Assembly (NCBI GenBank): GCA_029986975.1
Contig: DALTWR010000022.1
Coordinates: forward strand, 1 to 8,845
DNA: 8,845 nt
Direction of reading: 5' to 3'
Source: Methanocorpusculum sp.
Lineage (GTDB): Archaea > Halobacteriota > Methanomicrobia > Methanomicrobiales > Methanocorpusculaceae
The notes under the pieces are model-generated. The model was not told the DNA's origin and searched no databases. It saw nothing but the letters and a program-made list of their open reading frames with translations. Made by a program: the position numbers and the translations under genes. Below, piece after piece: positions 5,853-8,845 of this stretch. How positions within the stretch are numbered: the first letter of the stretch is position 1; each line of letters begins with the position of its first letter.

Positions 5853-6689
5853 CTACTCCCCGCGTTTCGCAATTCCTTCACGCTCTGCATAGAGATACTC
5901 CTGTGCATACCCGGCGTATCTTCCAAACTTTTCCCGTGCAAATCCTGCGGCTTTTTCATACGGGAGTTTTTTCTCGCACTCATTTCCGAAATACTGCGTC
6001 CGCAAAATACGTTCAATCCAGACATCAACCGGAACCGCTTCATAGAATCCGAAACCGAAGAGAAGAACACAGTCTGCAACCTTCGGACCGATGCCCGGAA
6101 GGTTCATCAGCTCTGCTTTTGCACGCGCATACGGCATAGAAGAAATCTCTTTGTCCCACGCCGGATGTTCTGAAACATAGCAGGATGCGGCGTGAATAAA
6201 TGAGTCGCGGTAACCTGTTTTGCAGCAGCGTATTTCATCCGGCGTGCTGTTTCGCAAATCATCTGCAGAAGGAAACGTACAGATGCCGCAGCCGGTATCT
6301 TTCCCGTACTTTTCCGAAAGCAGTTCTATTCGTTTTGATATCATCGGAATGTTTGAGCACGAAGCACAGATGTACGAGATGAGGCACTCAAAAGCCGGTT
6401 GACGGCAGATGCGAAGACCTCTGCACGCAGTAACTGCATTGTGAATTAATGAATCAGTATCAATTGATGAAAGAATTTCATCGAGGTCAAGGTCGAGTGC
6501 AAAGTAGTGCACAAGTTCATCCTCGCTGCATCCGTCATAGAAAAGAACGTCATCTTTCTGCCGGACATTCCAGAGTGAGTCATAGACCGGAGCAGACCAG
6601 ATGTCTCCTTCTTTTTTCCATCGGAAAGCCTGCCCGCAGGAGACAGTAAGCGAGAGGTTAAACGCCCCCTCAAATGAAAATCGTTTCAT
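5853..6689 (-). CDS. ogg: OGG1-type 8-oxoguanine DNA glycosylase/lyase
   Basis: A 278-residue base-excision repair enzyme that removes 8-oxoguanine and nicks the abasic site. It has the OGG1 N-terminal domain with GQAFRW at 19-24 (Gly19 matches the human Gly42 that reads the 8-oxoG N7-H). The helix-hairpin-helix LPGIGPKVADC spans 197-207 with catalytic Lys203, and PVDVW at 220-224 holds catalytic Asp222. Tyr160-Arg161 match human Tyr203-Arg204. At the position of human Arg154, which contacts the opposite cytosine, this protein has Met116 (SNIPMI), and human Asn149 becomes Cys111, by hand alignment. The start lies 10 bases after the small membrane-protein stop with no Shine-Dalgarno, suggesting coupling to it. 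The frame appears intact. This is the full-length OGG1 form, not the short archaeal Ogg2 or AGOG forms. Confidence 0.93.
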   Translation of the reverse strand: MKRFSFEGAFNLSLTVSCGQAFRWKKEGDIWSAPVYDSLWNVRQKDDVLFYDGCSEDELVHYFALDLDLDEILSSIDTDSLIHNAVTACRGLRICRQPAFECLISYICASCSNIPMISKRIELLSEKYGKDTGCGICTFPSADDLRNSTPDEIRCCKTGYRDSFIHAASCYVSEHPAWDKEISSMPYARAKAELMNLPGIGPKVADCVLLFGFGFYEAVPVDVWIERILRTQYFGNECEKKLPYEKAAGFAREKFGRYAGYAQEYLYAEREGIAKRGE

Positions 6690-6699
6690 TGAAAAAAGA

Positions 6700-6879
6700 T
6701 TATTCTTTGAGCATTAAAATGCCCAGAATTACTGCACCAAGACCGATAAGTGCAAGAACGATACCAAATCCGCCTAAGAAGAAGGCGATAAACTGCGGCA
6801 GGAAGAAGTAGATGCCAAGTCCGCCGGCGATTAAGAGAACGATACCAATGAGTAATGTGATAAGTCCTGTTTTATCCAT
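6700..6879 (-). CDS. Small two-helix membrane protein, function unknown
   Basis: A 59-residue open frame. The product begins MDKTGLITLLIGIVLLIAG and ends GILMLKE. Two hydrophobic segments, about residues 6-28 and 32-56, are rich in Gly, Leu and Ile with GG and GxxxG-like spacing, and are joined by a short FLPQF turn. Both ends carry charges only near the termini, as in a helical hairpin. I do not recognise the family. Support for a real gene is the clean ATG, a TATA box placed exactly for a leaderless message, position 10 bases ahead of the glycosylase gene, and codon use like its neighbours. It could also be a conserved small membrane protein of the DUF type seen next to unrelated genes in methanogens. 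Confidence 0.75.
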   Translation of the reverse strand: MDKTGLITLLIGIVLLIAGGLGIYFFLPQFIAFFLGGFGIVLALIGLGAVILGILMLKE

Positions 6880-6891
6880 GACTGATTATTT

Positions 6892-6931
6892 GCGGCTGAT
6901 AAGATATAGAGTTTGTTATCAGATAAGCCGC
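6892..6931. promoter_or_regulatory. TATA box inside a bipartite inverted repeat
   Basis: On the minus strand TCTATATCTT (6910-6901) is centred about 27 bases before the ATG at 6879, the spacing for a leaderless transcript. It is flanked by inverted half-sites: gcggct (6892-6897) with agccgc (6926-6931), and gataa (6898-6902) with ttatc (6916-6920). An extra 5 bases (agata) on the right arm break the symmetry. The arrangement could be an operator around the promoter, or an RNA hairpin at the end of the DUF1015 transcript. Confidence 0.45.
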
Positions 6932-6935
6932 CGGT

Positions 6936-6941
6936 AAAAAA
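6936..6941 (-). terminator. Poly-T terminator of the DUF1015 gene
   Basis: A run of six T on the minus strand begins 11 bases after the DUF1015 stop codon. It is a likely archaeal U-tract terminator and would separate this gene from the small membrane-protein and glycosylase unit. Confidence 0.45.
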
Positions 6942-6951
6942 GTATGGGGTT

Positions 6952-8208
6952 TTATTTTATCTCATGCATTACCATGCCGGAAAGAAGCTTCGGCTCGAAC
7001 CACGTTGATTTAGGCGGCATAATTAATCCCGCATCAGCGACATCGATAACACCCTGAGCGGTTACCGGCTGCATGATAAAGGCAGCTGCAAACTCGCCGG
7101 AATCAACCTGCTTTGTAACCTCTTCCAGCGGCACAATACCGCCGACAAAAGCAATTCTGGGATCTCCTCTCGGATCTAAAATTGCAAGCATATCATCTAA
7201 GACAAGATTCTGCAGAACAGAAACATCCAGCCGCTCAATAGCATCAGCGCTCGGCTCTACTTTTCTGGTCAGCTCATACCACTGGCTTTCGAGATAAAGA
7301 TGGATAACATGCATATCAGAAGATGTCTCACGTGCCGGGACTGCATTCTTCTTAATATCCACTTTCTTAATCGGCGTAATTGTGAATCGGAGAGCCAGGT
7401 CATTTAAGAACATATCCGCATTGAGACCGGCAAGGTCACGGATTAGGCGGTGATAGCCGTAGATTCTAACAGATTTGTGTGCAAACAAAACCGCCATGAA
7501 CTTTTCTGCGTCAGGAGTTAAACGGTTTTCAGATGTGCGGCGCTCACAGACATTTGCTGATGATTTCGCACGGTGATGACCGTCAGCGATGTAGAGATTC
7601 GGGATTCCTGCAAAGGTTTCAGTAATCTTTTCCATCTCTGCAGCATCATCGATGCGGAAAATCTGATGGAAGTTTCCGTTCTTTGCAGTGTACTCGCCAA
7701 ACGGCGTTTTACCGTCGATTAATGAAAGAAGCATCTTTTCAACCGCTGCCTCATCTTTGTAGAGCAGGAAAACCTGACCGGTGTGGCAGGAAACAGCATC
7801 GATGTGGCGTGTTCTGTCCTCTTCTTTGTCGTAGCGGGTCAGCTCATGCTTTTTGATGACATTGCTGTTGTACTCTGCAACAGATACGCAGGAGACAAGA
7901 CCTGTAAAGACTTCTTTTCCCATCGTAATCCGGTAGATGTAGTATGCAGGTTTTGCATCGCTTTCAAGAAGACCGTCTGCTTTGAATTTTGCAAACATTT
8001 CTTTTGCGCGCGCATAGATTTTATCATCGTGCGGGTCAAGGTCTATGAGTTCTGCATCGGTTCTGATAACAGAAAGAAGAGATTTCGGGTTTTCGGCAAT
8101 CTCTTTTGCGGCGTCTTCGCGCTCGATTACGTCATACGGGACGGACGGGACGACAGAAAATGATTCTGCGGTCGGGTGAAGTCCCGGAAAAGGATATACG
8201 GTTACCAT
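6952..8208 (-). CDS. DUF1015-family protein
   Basis: A 418-residue soluble protein of the DUF1015 family, close to the family's usual length of about 400-420. Visible hallmarks are the N-terminal VYPFPGLHPT and PSVPYDVI, KHELTRYDKEEDRTRH near 120-135, the strongly conserved YIADGHHR at 206-213, and the C-terminal MPPKSTWFEPKLLSGMV. The clustered His, Asp and Arg residues (ADGHHR, DKEEDR) suggest a catalytic or nucleotide/metal site, but the biochemical activity of the family is not known to me. The frame extends to a TTG at 8232. The ATG at 8208 is preferred because homologues begin with a MVxxYPF-like sequence. No Shine-Dalgarno is present, so the transcript is probably leaderless. It is divergent from the acetyltransferase gene with 36 bp between starts. 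Confidence 0.88.
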   Translation of the reverse strand: MVTVYPFPGLHPTAESFSVVPSVPYDVIEREDAAKEIAENPKSLLSVIRTDAELIDLDPHDDKIYARAKEMFAKFKADGLLESDAKPAYYIYRITMGKEVFTGLVSCVSVAEYNSNVIKKHELTRYDKEEDRTRHIDAVSCHTGQVFLLYKDEAAVEKMLLSLIDGKTPFGEYTAKNGNFHQIFRIDDAAEMEKITETFAGIPNLYIADGHHRAKSSANVCERRTSENRLTPDAEKFMAVLFAHKSVRIYGYHRLIRDLAGLNADMFLNDLALRFTITPIKKVDIKKNAVPARETSSDMHVIHLYLESQWYELTRKVEPSADAIERLDVSVLQNLVLDDMLAILDPRGDPRIAFVGGIVPLEEVTKQVDSGEFAAAFIMQPVTAQGVIDVADAGLIMPPKSTWFEPKLLSGMVMHEIK

Positions 8209-8212
8209 TATG

Positions 8213-8244
8213 CTATATTGTTTGGCGTCCAATACTAAAATAGC
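8213..8244. promoter_or_regulatory. Compact divergent promoter, DUF1015 / acetyltransferase
   Basis: Two TATA-like boxes lie within 32 bp. On the plus strand ctatattg (8213-8220) is centred about 28 bases before the acetyltransferase ATG at 8245. On the minus strand GCTATTTTAG (8244-8235) is centred about 31 bases before the DUF1015 ATG at 8208. Each promoter's start region overlaps the other's TATA box, so the two polymerase complexes should compete. Confidence 0.45.
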
Positions 8245-8727
8245 ATGTCAGTGGTTAATGGTCCGGGGGGGACTCGTGCGGGATGCACTATACGTAAAGC
8301 ATCCCTTGAAGATATTCCGGAGATTTACCGGATTGAACTTCTCTGTTTCCCCGACCCGTGGGAATACAAGGCGCTTTTTGAGATGATGGCGGTGTTTCTT
8401 ACCTCATTTTACATCGCAGAAGCTGACGGGCGCGTGGTGGGTTTTTCAGCCGGAGCGGTCGAAGAGACGGGAGATGAAAAATACGGGCATGTCTGTAATC
8501 TTGCGGTATCTCCGGATATGCAGGGGTTCGGCATCGGAAGACTTCTTTTGAGAAAACTTGAGCGCGACTTTTTTGTCGAAGGGTGCAGCGCGTGCAGTCT
8601 TGAGGTGCGCAGGAGTAATACGAAGGCGCACGGGTTCTATGAACGAATCGGGTATGAGGATGTGATTGTGTTCGGGGATTACTACAAAGACGGAGAAGAT
8701 GCGATCGTGATGATGCGGTGGTTTTGA
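8245..8727 (+). CDS. rimI: RimI/Ard1-like N-terminal protein acetyltransferase (GNAT)
   Basis: A 160-residue GNAT enzyme that should transfer acetyl from acetyl-CoA to the N-terminal amino group of proteins. The acetyl-CoA loop is QGFGIG at 93-98, following the strand VCNLAVSP. LEVRRSNTKAHGFYERIGYE (119-138) is the RimI-type motif B, and GDYYKDGEDAIVMMR at the end matches the RimI/Ard1 C-terminus with Tyr147 and the EDA triplet. In archaea such enzymes usually act broadly, like Sulfolobus Ard1, rather than only on ribosomal S18 (family knowledge). Residues 1-15 precede the usual family start (TIRKASLED) and include a G7 run at 8265-8271, so the exact start is less certain. The ATG at 8245 fits a leaderless message from the TATA box at 8213. 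Confidence 0.88.
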   Translation: MSVVNGPGGTRAGCTIRKASLEDIPEIYRIELLCFPDPWEYKALFEMMAVFLTSFYIAEADGRVVGFSAGAVEETGDEKYGHVCNLAVSPDMQGFGIGRLLLRKLERDFFVEGCSACSLEVRRSNTKAHGFYERIGYEDVIVFGDYYKDGEDAIVMMRWF

Positions 8728-8762
8728 ATTGTTGAGCAAAGTGTAAAAACAGAGATACAGAC

Positions 8763-8786
8763 CATTTTCCTGACGTCAGGAAAATG
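8763..8786. repeat. Perfect 24-bp palindrome downstream of the acetyltransferase gene
   Basis: Positions 8763-8786 read identically on both strands, with the core tgacgtca and arms cattttcc / ggaaaatg. It begins 35 bases after the acetyltransferase stop. As RNA it could form a 10-bp stem with the loop acgt, followed by a T-rich segment (aaattcttttaatc), which would suit a transcript end. As DNA it has the symmetry of a dimeric regulator site for a gene beyond the right edge. Confidence 0.75.
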
Positions 8787-8820
8787 ATCTTAAATTCTTT
8801 TAATCTCGAAACGGGGGATT

Positions 8821-8844
8821 TTCCGAGGTTATTTCTACTCGGAA
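8821..8844. repeat. Short inverted repeat at the right edge
   Basis: Arms ttccgag (8821-8827) and ctcggaa (8838-8844) flank a 10-base AT-rich spacer, gttatttcta. The window ends one base later, so it is unclear whether this is part of a longer structure, promoter or terminator. Confidence 0.4.
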
Positions 8845-8845
8845 T

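Noticed and set aside
7783..8163. 126-codon plus-strand frame opposite DUF1015
   Set aside because: Phe/Cys-rich antisense shadow without promoter or ribosome binding site.

Overview
The window looks like a chromosomal segment of a hydrogenotrophic methanogenic archaeon, most likely of the order Methanomicrobiales (Methanocorpusculum-like, an inference). The markers are mtd (the coenzyme F420-dependent methylene-H4MPT dehydrogenase of methanogenesis), a Tfx-type archaeal regulator, the archaeal version of the mevalonate pathway, and archaeal TATA-box promoters, several placed so close to the start codon that the transcripts should be leaderless. No rRNA, tRNA, CRISPR array, complete insertion sequence or phage gene is visible.

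Layout. Positions 81-485 (-) encode a Tfx-family regulator, divergent from mtd at 937-1779 (+). The 451-bp gap between them holds a perfect 32-bp inverted repeat (536-567 / 634-665) that looks like a small mobile or palindromic element next to the tfx promoter. mtd converges on a leftward block. The first unit of that block is a tight operon, transcribed ubiX (5751-5209), UbiD-family decarboxylase (5207-3954), aconitase-X large subunit (3913-2729), M50 site-2-type protease (2732-1983). Upstream of it are an OGG1-type 8-oxoguanine DNA glycosylase (6689-5853), a 59-residue two-helix membrane protein (6879-6700) and a DUF1015 protein (8208-6952). A RimI-like acetyltransferase (8245-8727, +) diverges from DUF1015 with only 36 bp between the start codons. 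The right end carries a perfect 24-bp palindrome.

How the genes work together. The operon matches the archaeal mevalonate route: the aconitase-X protein should be the large subunit of phosphomevalonate dehydratase, the UbiD protein should be anhydromevalonate phosphate decarboxylase giving isopentenyl phosphate, and UbiX should make the prenylated FMN that UbiD needs. The small dehydratase subunit is not in this window. A membrane protease is translationally coupled to the last pathway gene, which suggests, but does not prove, a functional link between intramembrane proteolysis and lipid precursor synthesis.
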